Assembly (NCBI GenBank): GCA_023151185.1
Contig: JAKLJL010000003.1
Span: 1 to 64,000, forward strand
Length of the DNA stretch: 64,000 nt
Reading direction: 5' to 3'
Source: Bacteroidota bacterium
GTDB lineage: Bacteria > Bacteroidota > JABWAT01
Shown here: in pieces, positions 1 to 7,036 of the stretch
Layout of the letters: each line of letters starts with the position of its first letter
How positions within the stretch are numbered: position 1 is the stretch's first letter
Translations under genes and position numbers: made by a program
Notes under the pieces: model-generated
What the model saw: only the letters and a program-made list of their open reading frames with translations
What the model was told of the DNA's origin: nothing
The model's database searches: none

Positions 1-674
1 CGGGCTTTATTATTTTTAATTTCTCCAAAGGCAAAAGCCGGGGAGGATAGGTCATCACTGGTAATCCAGACATGCGTGTCATCCCCCCAGATATCTATGA
101 AGTGATTGGTCACTCCGGTTGGAATATCGGTAAAAGTCGTTCCGTCATAATGAGTCAGACCACCATTGATTCCCGTAAAGTAAATGTCCGTTTCGGATCG
201 GGCCCAAATAAAGGAAACAGGAGATTTTGCATTTTTATAGGATAATTTCCCGTTTTTCTTAAACACACACTCAGCCCCAACTGACATGAATAAAAGCGAA
301 TTTGGTCCTATTTTTCTGATTTGCTTTATTGGTGACTCCTGGAAGTTTGGGCTATTATCATTTAATTGAAATTTTACCTTTTCAAATAACCACTTCTTTC
401 CGTCCCAGACGGCCAGATTGTACCGGTCACTAACCGACAGGTCGTTCGGGTTCGGGTAAACAAAAAACTCACCGCCAACATAAATTTCAGTTTCATTTAC
501 AATCTCAATGCTCATTGCCGTTGAAAAAATCCCGCCCAGTGTATCTACCCGCCACACAAAGTTGTGACTCGTCGTATCCGGTTCTGGGGTATCTTTGGGT
601 TCAGTGGGTTTTTCACAACCGGTAAATCCGGTAAGTAAAAAGCATGAAATAAGCAACGGGATCAGGTGTTTCAT
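1..674 (-). CDS. Putative lipoprotein, partial (C-terminus beyond window start)
   Basis: I read this frame directly on the minus strand: an ATG at 674 opens a frame that stays open to base 1, giving about 224 visible residues with no stop. The N-terminus is a lipoprotein signal: MKHL, a hydrophobic stretch, then GFTGC with Cys20 as the likely lipidated residue, so the product is probably anchored to a membrane facing the periplasm or the cell surface. The linker after Cys20 is rich in Pro, Glu and Thr. The body has recurring Trp/Gly-rich stretches (WDGKKW, IWARSETDIYF, THYDGTTF, DIWGDDTHVW) that resemble WD- or sialidase-like beta-propeller blades. No catalytic motif is visible and no function is assigned. 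It lies 513 bases downstream of the persulfide dioxygenase gene on the same strand, too far to assume one operon. Confidence 0.75.
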   Translation of the reverse strand, partial: MKHLIPLLISCFLLTGFTGCEKPTEPKDTPEPDTTSHNFVWRVDTLGGIFSTAMSIEIVNETEIYVGGEFFVYPNPNDLSVSDRYNLAVWDGKKWLFEKVKFQLNDNSPNFQESPIKQIRKIGPNSLLFMSVGAECVFKKNGKLSYKNAKSPVSFIWARSETDIYFTGINGGLTHYDGTTFTDIPTGVTNHFIDIWGDDTHVWITSDDLSSPAFAFGEIKNNKA

Positions 675-890
675 CCGGGATCAGTCCTCTGACAAGGGTG
701 CACTATTGAATTCTGTTTATGCAATATTACCTAATTTTTAACTACCTGCAACGATCTGTAACTTCATTAAAAATTGACACCTGCCGTGTAAACCGTCTCA
801 TTTTGCCAAATCAATCACATCGAACATCCTTTTCGCCTTCATCACAAACCTGCCTGAATAACCAAAGTGGAATGGGTTGTTAGTGTTCCC

Positions 891-917
891 TTTTCGTGCT
901 TTTCGTGTGTTTCGTGG
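891..917. repeat. Three-copy imperfect 9-base tandem repeat (TTTCGTG core)
   Basis: Three adjacent 9-mers read TTTTCGTGC, TTTTCGTGT and GTTTCGTGG. On the minus strand this gives the CACGAAA-type series that recurs in intergenic DNA of many environmental bacteria and is often mis-called as a small protein rich in His-Glu-Lys or Thr-Lys. A looser CACGAA-CGCACG fragment appears at about 57875-57886 in another gene-free stretch of this window. Confidence 0.6.
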
Positions 918-1118
918 TAAAAATCCTTTGGTGATTTTTTGGGGGGAAAGGTGTGGAACTTCCACCTGCCAGTGTCAATTTTCCTGTATGCTGGGTGTAT
1001 CCTTCTTTCGTTGTAGCTTCGTTGTGGAACCGGTGTGAGTGCTTCCATCGTATTGGCTTTTTAGGAAGCCCAAAGACCTGTCTGCCAACTGAAAAGGCAA
1101 AAGGGAGGCCTTAAATTT

Positions 1119-1140
1119 CCCTCTCCGGGAACGGGGAGGG
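1119..1140. repeat. GC-rich palindrome downstream of the dioxygenase gene
   Basis: The arms CCCTCTCC (1119-1126) and GGGGAGGG (1133-1140) pair over 8 positions with one G-T wobble around a 6-base loop. It lies about 50 bases past the stop of the minus-strand dioxygenase gene. There is no T-run after it on either strand, so it is more likely a dispersed extragenic palindrome or mRNA-end hairpin than a classical terminator. Confidence 0.45.
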
Positions 1141-1187
1141 TCAGGGCGGGGGCATTGCCTGCGTGAAATCAGCAAGGGAAAGCCACT

Positions 1188-2273
1188 TTACCTGGAAACC
1201 GGCAGGAAGTTCAGTTGCCAGAGCATCATACCGCCCGTCATGTTGTAAACCGACGGCCAGCCGTTCTGGTGAAGGAAGTTGCAAACCTGGGTACTTCTGC
1301 CGCCCGACTGGCACACAACTGCAATCCGCTTGTTTTTTGGGATTTCGGAGAGACGGCTTTCCAGTTCGCTGAGGGGAATGTTTACTGCCTGCGGAATTTT
1401 GCCGTTCCGCAGTTCGTAGGGTTCCCGAACGTCGATGACCATCCAGGTTCCGTCATCCCTGACGGTTTTTTCCTGAAGTTCGGGAGGCAGAATGGTGAAT
1501 AGTCCCTGTTCAGGTTTTTCCTGGCCGCCTGCAGCCCCGCACTGAATGCGGGAAATACCGCCCATATCCTCAAGTTTAAGCGGCGGGAAGAATCCACCGG
1601 CAAATTCAATAAAGTCAATCTCGGTTTGGGGCCGGTAAAAAGCATTTTCTTCGATTTCGTCTTTCAGCAGCCGGGAGGCGTTATGATCGTAATCGTGCCC
1701 CGGGCAAAGCAGAAGAGTGTCATCTGCCAGAGGCCGGATCACCTCATTCAACGTCCTGAACATGGTGGCGGCATCTCCGCCCGGCAGGTCCAGACGGCCG
1801 GTCTGCCCGATCATCAGTGAATCACCGGTGAACAGGTACCGTCCGGCAAGAACTGATATGGAATTCAGGGTATGCCCGGGTGTTTCAAAAAAGGTAAGGG
1901 TGCCGGAACCGAACGGAAGGGTTTCACCATGGCCGGCCAGGATATCCACCTGAATGCCCGCATTGTAATCCAGAATATCCCGGATGCCGAATTTTTCTCC
2001 CAGACGGGTGTCAAATTCCCGCTGCTTGAGAGTGGCTTTTCCCATAACGACCTGACTGCCAAGGGCTCCGGCGATCAGTCCGGCACCCGAAAAATGATCA
2101 GCATGACTGTGAGTGTCAATCACATAGGGAACTTCATAGTGGTTTTTCCGGATCAGGTTAAGCAAGTCGTCTGTCCGTTCCTTAACCGGATCAATCACCA
2201 GAGCAAAATTGGTTTTTGTATCGATAAGCAGATAGGCCAGATTGCCTTCATCATTAACTGTTTTCAGAAGCAT
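1188..2273 (-). CDS. Persulfide dioxygenase-like MBL-fold protein fused to rhodanese
   Basis: A 361-residue two-domain protein. Residues about 1-230 are a metallo-beta-lactamase fold of the ETHE1/persulfide dioxygenase type: THSHADH metal motif, ETPGHT, FTGDSL and CPGHDY supply the His/Asp ligands. The C-terminal 100 residues are a rhodanese domain with an intact active-site loop (VVCQSGGRS, Cys present). Known PDO-rhodanese fusions oxidise glutathione or other low-molecular-weight persulfides to sulfite and exchange sulfur with thiosulfate in the cytoplasm; that activity here is inferred from the family. I chose the ATG at 2273 because AAAGGAAT lies just upstream and the MBL domain begins there; the open frame continues upstream to 2537 but would overlap the divergent sigma factor gene. 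No signal peptide. It links to the sulfur genes at 34.2-39.7 kb by theme, not by position. Confidence 0.87.
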   Translation of the reverse strand: MLLKTVNDEGNLAYLLIDTKTNFALVIDPVKERTDDLLNLIRKNHYEVPYVIDTHSHADHFSGAGLIAGALGSQVVMGKATLKQREFDTRLGEKFGIRDILDYNAGIQVDILAGHGETLPFGSGTLTFFETPGHTLNSISVLAGRYLFTGDSLMIGQTGRLDLPGGDAATMFRTLNEVIRPLADDTLLLCPGHDYDHNASRLLKDEIEENAFYRPQTEIDFIEFAGGFFPPLKLEDMGGISRIQCGAAGGQEKPEQGLFTILPPELQEKTVRDDGTWMVIDVREPYELRNGKIPQAVNIPLSELESRLSEIPKNKRIAVVCQSGGRSTQVCNFLHQNGWPSVYNMTGGMMLWQLNFLPVSR

Positions 2274-2387
2274 TTCAATTCCTTTTACTGTTCTTCTGTC
2301 GGTCAGACAAAAATAACTATTTTTCAGGGCTTTTGGATGGGAAAACAGGTTTTCGGTGTCAGGCTGGAAAAAGAAGCCGGTTCCCCG

Positions 2388-2395
2388 TACCTTTG
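2388..2395 (+). promoter_or_regulatory. Possible Bacteroidota-type -7 box (TAnnTTTG) for the sigma/anti-sigma operon
   Basis: TACCTTTG matches the TAnnTTTG consensus of Bacteroidota primary-sigma promoters and lies 38 bases before the chosen sigma-factor start. No good upstream TTTG is seen at the usual 19-21-base spacing, so this is tentative. Confidence 0.3.
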
Positions 2396-2433
2396 ACATT
2401 TTTGCACAGACACTCCCATCCAACAGGAACACT

Positions 2434-3030
2434 ATGCTTAAACTTTCCGGCGACCAGTTGGCGTTGGCAATGAAGCTGGATCCGGCAGTTATCAGCCTGA
2501 TCGTAAAAAAAACAACCGGGCCTCTGTACAACCTCATTTTCCAGATGGTCAGAAACCGGGAAGATGCCGAAGATGTTTTACAGGAAACCTATATCAAAAT
2601 GGTGAACAACCTTGCCGGTTTCCGGGGAGATAGTTCCCTGACCACCTGGCTGTACCGGATTGCCACCAATTCTGCTCTTGAAAAGATCAGAAAATCGGGG
2701 GCAGAACGGGGGATTCAGGATTTCCATGATGAAGAATTCCAGGAAATCACAATTCATGACCGCCGGGCTCTGGATGAATTCAATCCGGAAAAGATGCTGA
2801 TGAGTGAGGAATTCAGGTCTGTTCTGACGGCTTATCTGAATGAACTTCCAGAGAAAACCCGGCTCGTGTTCATTCTGCGTGATCAGGAAAGCCTGACGAT
2901 TGAAGAAATTGCTGCTATTACCGGTGATACCGACTGGTCAGTGAAAGGACGGCTGAAGCGGGCAAGGTCCTTTCTGCGTGAAAAACTGGCCGGTTACCTG
3001 AATGAAGGAAGTGTTGACTATGAAGCATAA
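2434..3030 (+). CDS. ECF-family RNA polymerase sigma factor
   Basis: A 198-residue sigma-70 family protein of extracytoplasmic-function type. Region 2 is seen in REDAEDVLQETYIKM and the following FRGDSSLTTWLYRIATN, and region 4 near the end as EEIAAITGDTDWSVKGRLKRAR, a helix-turn-helix for the -35 element. Regions 1 and 3 are absent, as expected for an ECF factor. I start at the ATG at 2434, preceded by CAGGAAC; the frame extends 26 codons upstream, but those lack sigma similarity and overlap the divergent dioxygenase leader. The next gene, an anti-sigma factor, overlaps its 3' end by 11 bases, so the two are translationally coupled. The divergent arrangement with the persulfide dioxygenase raises the possibility that redox or sulfur stress is the signal; this is inference only. 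Confidence 0.9.
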   Translation: MLKLSGDQLALAMKLDPAVISLIVKKTTGPLYNLIFQMVRNREDAEDVLQETYIKMVNNLAGFRGDSSLTTWLYRIATNSALEKIRKSGAERGIQDFHDEEFQEITIHDRRALDEFNPEKMLMSEEFRSVLTAYLNELPEKTRLVFILRDQESLTIEEIAAITGDTDWSVKGRLKRARSFLREKLAGYLNEGSVDYEA

Positions 3031-3298
3031 CGACAGTATGAGTCCCCAATGTTATAAAGTTGTAACCGAAGTTTGTGAACGGCTGGGTGAGGATATGACC
3101 TCGCCGCATTGCCGTGAACTGATGCATCACATCGAAGGCTGTCCTGAATGCAAAGCCTATCTGGAAAGTCTGAAAAAAACGGTGAGGGTGTATCAGAAAA
3201 GCCGGACTGAAATTCCGCCCGGGCTTGAAGAACGGATGCTGGCTCTGGTTACCCGCGGAGGCGGGCATTCTCATCAGCAGGCCGGCAGGGAAGAGTAA
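3020..3298 (+). CDS. Zinc-finger anti-sigma factor
   Basis: A 92-residue protein with the anti-sigma zinc motif His-x3-Cys-x2-Cys (HIEGCPEC) at residues about 37-44, flanked by a helical N-terminus (YKVVTEVCERLGEDM). No membrane segment is visible, so it resembles soluble, RsrA/ChrR-like ZAS proteins that bind the cognate sigma factor and can release it on oxidation or metal loss. I prefer the ATG at 3020 because AAGGAAG sits 8 bases upstream; another in-frame ATG at 3002 adds six residues. It overlaps the sigma gene at its 5' end. Its 3' end overlaps the convergent histidine kinase gene by 50 bases, leaving no room for an intergenic terminator. Confidence 0.82.
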   Translation: MKHNDSMSPQCYKVVTEVCERLGEDMTSPHCRELMHHIEGCPECKAYLESLKKTVRVYQKSRTEIPPGLEERMLALVTRGGGHSHQQAGREE

Positions 3299-4673
3299 TA
3301 ATCACTTCGGTCCCCACATTTTCCTCGCTGAGAATCCGGATTGTTCCCTGATGAAGGTCCACAATCCGTTTGCTGATGGTCAGTCCCAGTCCTGAGCCGC
3401 CGGTAGACCGCTGCCGGCTGCTGTCGACCCGGTAAAACCGGTCAAATAACCGCCCGATGGCTTCTTTCGGGATACCGATGCCCTGGTCTACAATCCGGAT
3501 GACCGAAAAATGACGGTCTTTCGATTCGGTGTACACTTCAATTTTCCCGCCTGCGTGTGAATATTTGATGGCATTCGTCAGCAGATTCTGGACCAGTTGC
3601 CTGAACAGGCTTTCATTGACGAAGGCCTCGATCGGTTCCGTTTTGTAGGAAATGGTTAAATTGTGCGAGTAAATCAGAGGGGCAAGATTGTCGACCTCTT
3701 CCTGAATCATCACCCCGATGTTGGTTGTCCGTCTCTGTAATGAGCCGTAAGGCGGTTCACTCCGGGCCAGGAACAGCAGGCTTTTTACCGTATCCACCAT
3801 CCGCTGAGATTCCCGTCGCATTTTTTTAAGGGTCTCGTCGTATTCTTCGGCAGTCCGCTGCCGCCGGAGGGTGACATCAATGTTGCCGATCATGGCCGTC
3901 AGCGGGGTCAGAAGTTCATGCGAGGCGTCTGAGGTAAAATCACTGATCCGGATGAAGCTTTCCCTGAGCCGGTCGAGCAGTTCATTCAGGGTGGTTGCCA
4001 GTTGCTGGATTTCAACGGCTTCCTTTTCATAATCCGGGAACCGGACATCCATCTGTGGTGAGTGGATCCGGGCAGCCGTGGCCAGAATTGAGTCGATGGG
4101 AGCCAGCATTTTACGGGCCAGATAGTATCCGATCAGGGCAGAAAGGATCAGTCCGAACGGTACGGAATACAGCATCCAGTTCTGAAGCCAGGAGAGAAAA
4201 CTGGTAATCCGTTTTTCGAAAGCGCCCACCTGAATCCAACCCAGAAACGCACCGCCGTCTTTAACCGGATGGTACAGTATGTAATAAGGTTCACCATTGA
4301 ATTTGGTCTCGGTAATGGTTTCGAGGGTGGTGATCACGGTTGAAACCGGTGCTTCGAGTGTTGTTTGGGTTTTGTTCAGGTTTCCCGACTGGTGAAGGAT
4401 TTTTCCCTGATAGTCCACAACCTGAACCATAACAGCATAATCCGACATGACATTGAATTCAAGCTGCTGCCAGGGGAAGGAATTCCGGACTTCAAATCCG
4501 GATGATTTCCAGGTGAGGGATTCTGCAAATTCGCCGGCTTTCTGGGAGAGCTGGCTTTTCATTTCTTCGGTTACCGCCCATTTAACAACGTAATAGTGAA
4601 CGACCGCAAAGCCGATCACCAGAACACCCAGAAGGAAGGTGTACCAGAGGGTGAGCTTTAAACGAAGACTCAT
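3249..4673 (-). CDS. Sensor histidine kinase (EnvZ/CusS-like architecture)
   Basis: A 474-residue membrane sensor kinase. Order: transmembrane helix about 9-31; periplasmic sensor of about 130 residues; second helix about 165-187; HAMP linker; DHp domain with the phospho-accepting His at about 251 (SDASHELLTPL); and an HATPase domain with NLLTNAIKYS (N box), DQGIGIP (G1) and GGSGLGLTIS (G2). It would autophosphorylate and pass the phosphate to the response regulator encoded 6 bases upstream on the same strand. The combination with an OmpR-type regulator resembles metal- or envelope-sensing systems such as CusRS, but the periplasmic domain shows no metal-binding cluster I recognise, so the signal is unknown. 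Confidence 0.93.
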   Translation of the reverse strand: MSLRLKLTLWYTFLLGVLVIGFAVVHYYVVKWAVTEEMKSQLSQKAGEFAESLTWKSSGFEVRNSFPWQQLEFNVMSDYAVMVQVVDYQGKILHQSGNLNKTQTTLEAPVSTVITTLETITETKFNGEPYYILYHPVKDGGAFLGWIQVGAFEKRITSFLSWLQNWMLYSVPFGLILSALIGYYLARKMLAPIDSILATAARIHSPQMDVRFPDYEKEAVEIQQLATTLNELLDRLRESFIRISDFTSDASHELLTPLTAMIGNIDVTLRRQRTAEEYDETLKKMRRESQRMVDTVKSLLFLARSEPPYGSLQRRTTNIGVMIQEEVDNLAPLIYSHNLTISYKTEPIEAFVNESLFRQLVQNLLTNAIKYSHAGGKIEVYTESKDRHFSVIRIVDQGIGIPKEAIGRLFDRFYRVDSSRQRSTGGSGLGLTISKRIVDLHQGTIRILSEENVGTEVIITLPCRPADENARLRG

Positions 4674-4679
4674 TCCGGA

Positions 4680-5369
4680 TCAGACAGGCTGTTCTTCGGC
4701 CCGCAGAACATACCCCATCCCTCTCACGGTATGAATCAGTTGTTTGGCTGAATCCGAAATCTGGAGTTTCTGGCGCAGGTAGGTAACGTAAACGTCGATA
4801 AAGTTGGTATTGGTCTCGAAATTGATATTCCAGACGGCCTGGGCAATATCTGCCCGGGAAAGTACCCGTTCCGGATTCCGCATGAAATATTCCAGAAGAG
4901 AGAATTCTTTGGCCGTCAGGTGCAGGATCTTTTCACCCCGGGTCACCGTTTTCCGCTTCAGGTCCATGGAAATTTCGGCAAAGTTCAGCGATTCGTTGGC
5001 TGCTGAGGGTGACAGCCGCCGGGTCAGGGCTTTGATCCGGGCAATCAGTTCTTCAAAGGCAAAGGGCTTGGTCAGATAGTCATCTGCGCCCGAATCGAGC
5101 CCGACGACCCGGTTTTCAACCGAGTTCATGGCTGTAAGCATAATAATGGGAGTCAAAACTCCGTTTGTCCGCAGGTTCTTGCACACATCCAGACCACTTT
5201 TTTCGGGAAGACGCCAGTCCAGAATGATAGCATCGAAAGAAGGCTCCATTCCCAAACGCTCCCCGGCAGCCCCATCCCCGACAACCGTAACTTCAAACCC
5301 CTCTTCAATCAGCCCTTTTTCGATGAATTCCCTGACCGAGGCTTCATCTTCAACGACGAGAATTTTCAT
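4680..5369 (-). CDS. OmpR/PhoB-family response regulator
   Basis: A 229-residue two-domain regulator. The N-terminal receiver has the acidic pair (VVEDEA), the phosphorylatable Asp51 (ILDWRLP), the Thr switch (MLTAM) and the Lys (TKPF). The C-terminal winged helix has the typical RIKALTRRLS linker, LTAKEFSLLEYF and VYVTYLRQKL. The ATG at 5369 is supported by an upstream purine-rich GGGAAAACGGA; the longer frame to 5438 adds Ser-rich non-family sequence. It is the first gene of a two-gene operon with the kinase. The divergent neighbour is the deaminase gene at 5564, with about 194 bases between the two starts. Confidence 0.93.
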   Translation of the reverse strand: MKILVVEDEASVREFIEKGLIEEGFEVTVVGDGAAGERLGMEPSFDAIILDWRLPEKSGLDVCKNLRTNGVLTPIIMLTAMNSVENRVVGLDSGADDYLTKPFAFEELIARIKALTRRLSPSAANESLNFAEISMDLKRKTVTRGEKILHLTAKEFSLLEYFMRNPERVLSRADIAQAVWNINFETNTNFIDVYVTYLRQKLQISDSAKQLIHTVRGMGYVLRAEEQPV

Positions 5370-5563
5370 TCCGTTTTCCCTTTGACTTGATGCGGATGAT
5401 GGTGAACTTTGTGTGCTGGAAATCACACCTGAATTCACAAATAGAAGGGATTTGCACTAAAAATTCAAGTCCCATGCCGGAATTCTGGATTTTAAATTAC
5501 AAGTTAATTAGGATTTCGGGACAGCCCCGGCCTGTTTTTCCATCAATCAGAAAGGTTACCGTC

Positions 5564-6556
5564 ATGATTTCTGCTGCCGATCTGTACAAACTTCCCAAAG
5601 CCGAATTGCACCTGCACCTCGAAGGCGCCATCCCGCTTGATTTTCTGGCCCGGCTGATCAACCGGAATTCGCCCGGCGCCCTGGCAACTCCGGAAAACCT
5701 GAAAGCCGGATTTCAGTTTAAAAACTTCGGTGAGTTTGTGCGGAAATGGATGTGGACGGTCGGGAAGTTCAGGTCAGAAACCGATTTTTCGGATCTGGTT
5801 CTGGCCGTTGCCGGCAACCTGATCCGCCAGAACATTGTTCATGCCGAACTGTTTTTCTCTCCGTTTGACTATCCGCCCGGCGGACTTCAGGCCGAGAAAA
5901 TTACCGAGCAGGTGCTTCTCGGGGCAGAAAAGGCACGGGCTGAAACCGGAATTTCTCTATTATTTTTTGCGGATATCGTCCGGAATCACGGTGCAGAAAC
6001 CGCTGCCGCCCGGGTAAAACGCCTCATCCCCTTCAGGTCGCCGGTCCTGGCCGGGATCGGGCTTGGCGGAAGTGAATCCGGATTCCCCAATGAAGGATTC
6101 TTCCCGGCATTTGAAACGGCACGTGAAGCCGGATTCCGGGTGGTTGCCCATTCCGGCGAAACCCAGGGAGCAGAGTATGTCCGGTCGGCGGTGACCGGGT
6201 TGAACGCCGAACGGATCGGCCACGGGATCAGGTGCCTCGATGATCCTGAGGTGACTGAACTGGTCAGATCCCGCCGGATTCCCCTCGAAGTCTGCCCGAC
6301 CTCAAACGTGAAAACCGGCGTAGTTGCCCGGATTCAGGACCATCCCATCCGGAAACTGATCGATGCAGGACTGATAGTCACCCTGAACTCGGACGATCCG
6401 TCCTTTTTTGACACCAGCCTGAATCAGGAAATTGAGATTTTGATCCGGGATCTGGGATTTTCGGCCGGGGACGTTTTGACCCTGCTGAAAAACAACCTTA
6501 CAGCCAGTTTCCTTCCGGAAGAAAAAAAACGGAGCATTCTGACTCTTTATCCGTAA
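5564..6556 (+). CDS. add: Adenosine deaminase-family amidohydrolase
   Basis: A 330-residue amidohydrolase of the adenosine/AMP deaminase family. The zinc-binding HLHLEG lies at residues about 16-21. AHSGE supplies a metal His and the catalytic Glu; RIGHGIR, CPTSNV and NSDDPSFF are further family signatures. The expected reaction is hydrolytic deamination of adenosine or deoxyadenosine in purine salvage. Close relatives act instead on adenine or on aminodeoxyfutalosine in the alternative menaquinone pathway, and sequence inspection cannot separate these. The ATG at 5564 follows AAAGG and begins immediately before the conserved LPKAELHLHLEG; the upstream extension of the frame is non-conserved. 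The gene stands alone between two divergent or tandem units. Confidence 0.85.
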   Translation: MISAADLYKLPKAELHLHLEGAIPLDFLARLINRNSPGALATPENLKAGFQFKNFGEFVRKWMWTVGKFRSETDFSDLVLAVAGNLIRQNIVHAELFFSPFDYPPGGLQAEKITEQVLLGAEKARAETGISLLFFADIVRNHGAETAAARVKRLIPFRSPVLAGIGLGGSESGFPNEGFFPAFETAREAGFRVVAHSGETQGAEYVRSAVTGLNAERIGHGIRCLDDPEVTELVRSRRIPLEVCPTSNVKTGVVARIQDHPIRKLIDAGLIVTLNSDDPSFFDTSLNQEIEILIRDLGFSAGDVLTLLKNNLTASFLPEEKKRSILTLYP

Positions 6557-6620
6557 ACCTGCATCAATAACCCGTTACGGATTCAATTATCCGGATTATA
6601 AATTGATGATAACTTCCCGG

Positions 6621-6628
6621 TATTTTTG
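6621..6628 (+). promoter_or_regulatory. Possible TAnnTTTG box ahead of hypA
   Basis: TATTTTTG fits the TAnnTTTG pattern and would give a leader of about 40 bases before hypA. The leader contains an unusual poly-T tract (about 6651-6667). The sequence is AT-rich, so a chance match is likely. Confidence 0.2.
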
Positions 6629-6676
6629 GAAAGGGAAGAAAAACAGCAGTATTTTTTCATTTTTTTTAAGGGCAGC

Positions 6677-7024
6677 ATGCACGAACTTTCTGTAACCCAG
6701 GAACTTCTTGAACTTGTCGGACGGTCGGTTCCTCAGGGGCAACTGCATCTGGTCAGAGAGATAAAAGTACGGGTTGGCATGAACGGACATCTGCTTCCTG
6801 ATTCACTGGAATTCTGCTATGAAGCCATAAAAGGCGAATTCGGGTTGTCTGCCGCCAGAATGGAAATAATTAAAATCCCGGTGACGGCCCGGTGTAAAAC
6901 CTGCGGGCTCAGGTTCGAGGTTCAGGAGAACCGGTATCTGTGTTCGGCATGCGGCAGTTCTTCTCTGACGGTTCTGACGGGAAATGAACTTCACCTGTCT
7001 GAATTAATTCTGGATGATGAATAA
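6677..7024 (+). CDS. hypA: Hydrogenase nickel-insertion protein HypA
   Basis: A 115-residue HypA/HybF protein. The N-terminal MHE provides the nickel-binding His2. The zinc-finger pair is CKTC and CSAC in the C-terminal half, separated by about 15 residues. HypA works with HypB to deliver nickel to the large subunit of [NiFe]-hydrogenases before proteolytic maturation. The start at 6677 is fixed because His2 must follow the initiator Met; GGGCAGC precedes it. It forms a two-gene unit with the downstream AAA+ activator (12-base gap), which faces the structural hydrogenase operon. hypB and hypCDEF are not in the window. Confidence 0.92.
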   Translation: MHELSVTQELLELVGRSVPQGQLHLVREIKVRVGMNGHLLPDSLEFCYEAIKGEFGLSAARMEIIKIPVTARCKTCGLRFEVQENRYLCSACGSSSLTVLTGNELHLSELILDDE

Positions 7025-7036
7025 GGATCTGACGGT

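Larger units (their letters stand above)
675..1187. other. Intergenic region with small repeat elements, no convincing gene
   Basis: This 513-base stretch separates two minus-strand genes. Its short open frames have no family resemblance and no ribosome site. It holds two repeat-like items, listed separately: a three-copy 9-base repeat at 891-917 and a GC-rich palindrome at 1119-1140. The AT-rich part nearest the lipoprotein start (about 680-780) probably carries that gene's promoter, but I could not pick a convincing box. Confidence 0.6.

Noticed and set aside
842-1175. Short open frames giving His-Glu-Lys-rich or Arg/Pro-rich peptides on the minus strand
   Set aside because: They are read from the 9-base repeat and the GC-rich palindrome, lack ribosome sites and have no family resemblance.
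1872-2396. A 174-codon open frame antisense to the persulfide dioxygenase
   Set aside because: It opposes a clear MBL domain and contains no recognisable motif.
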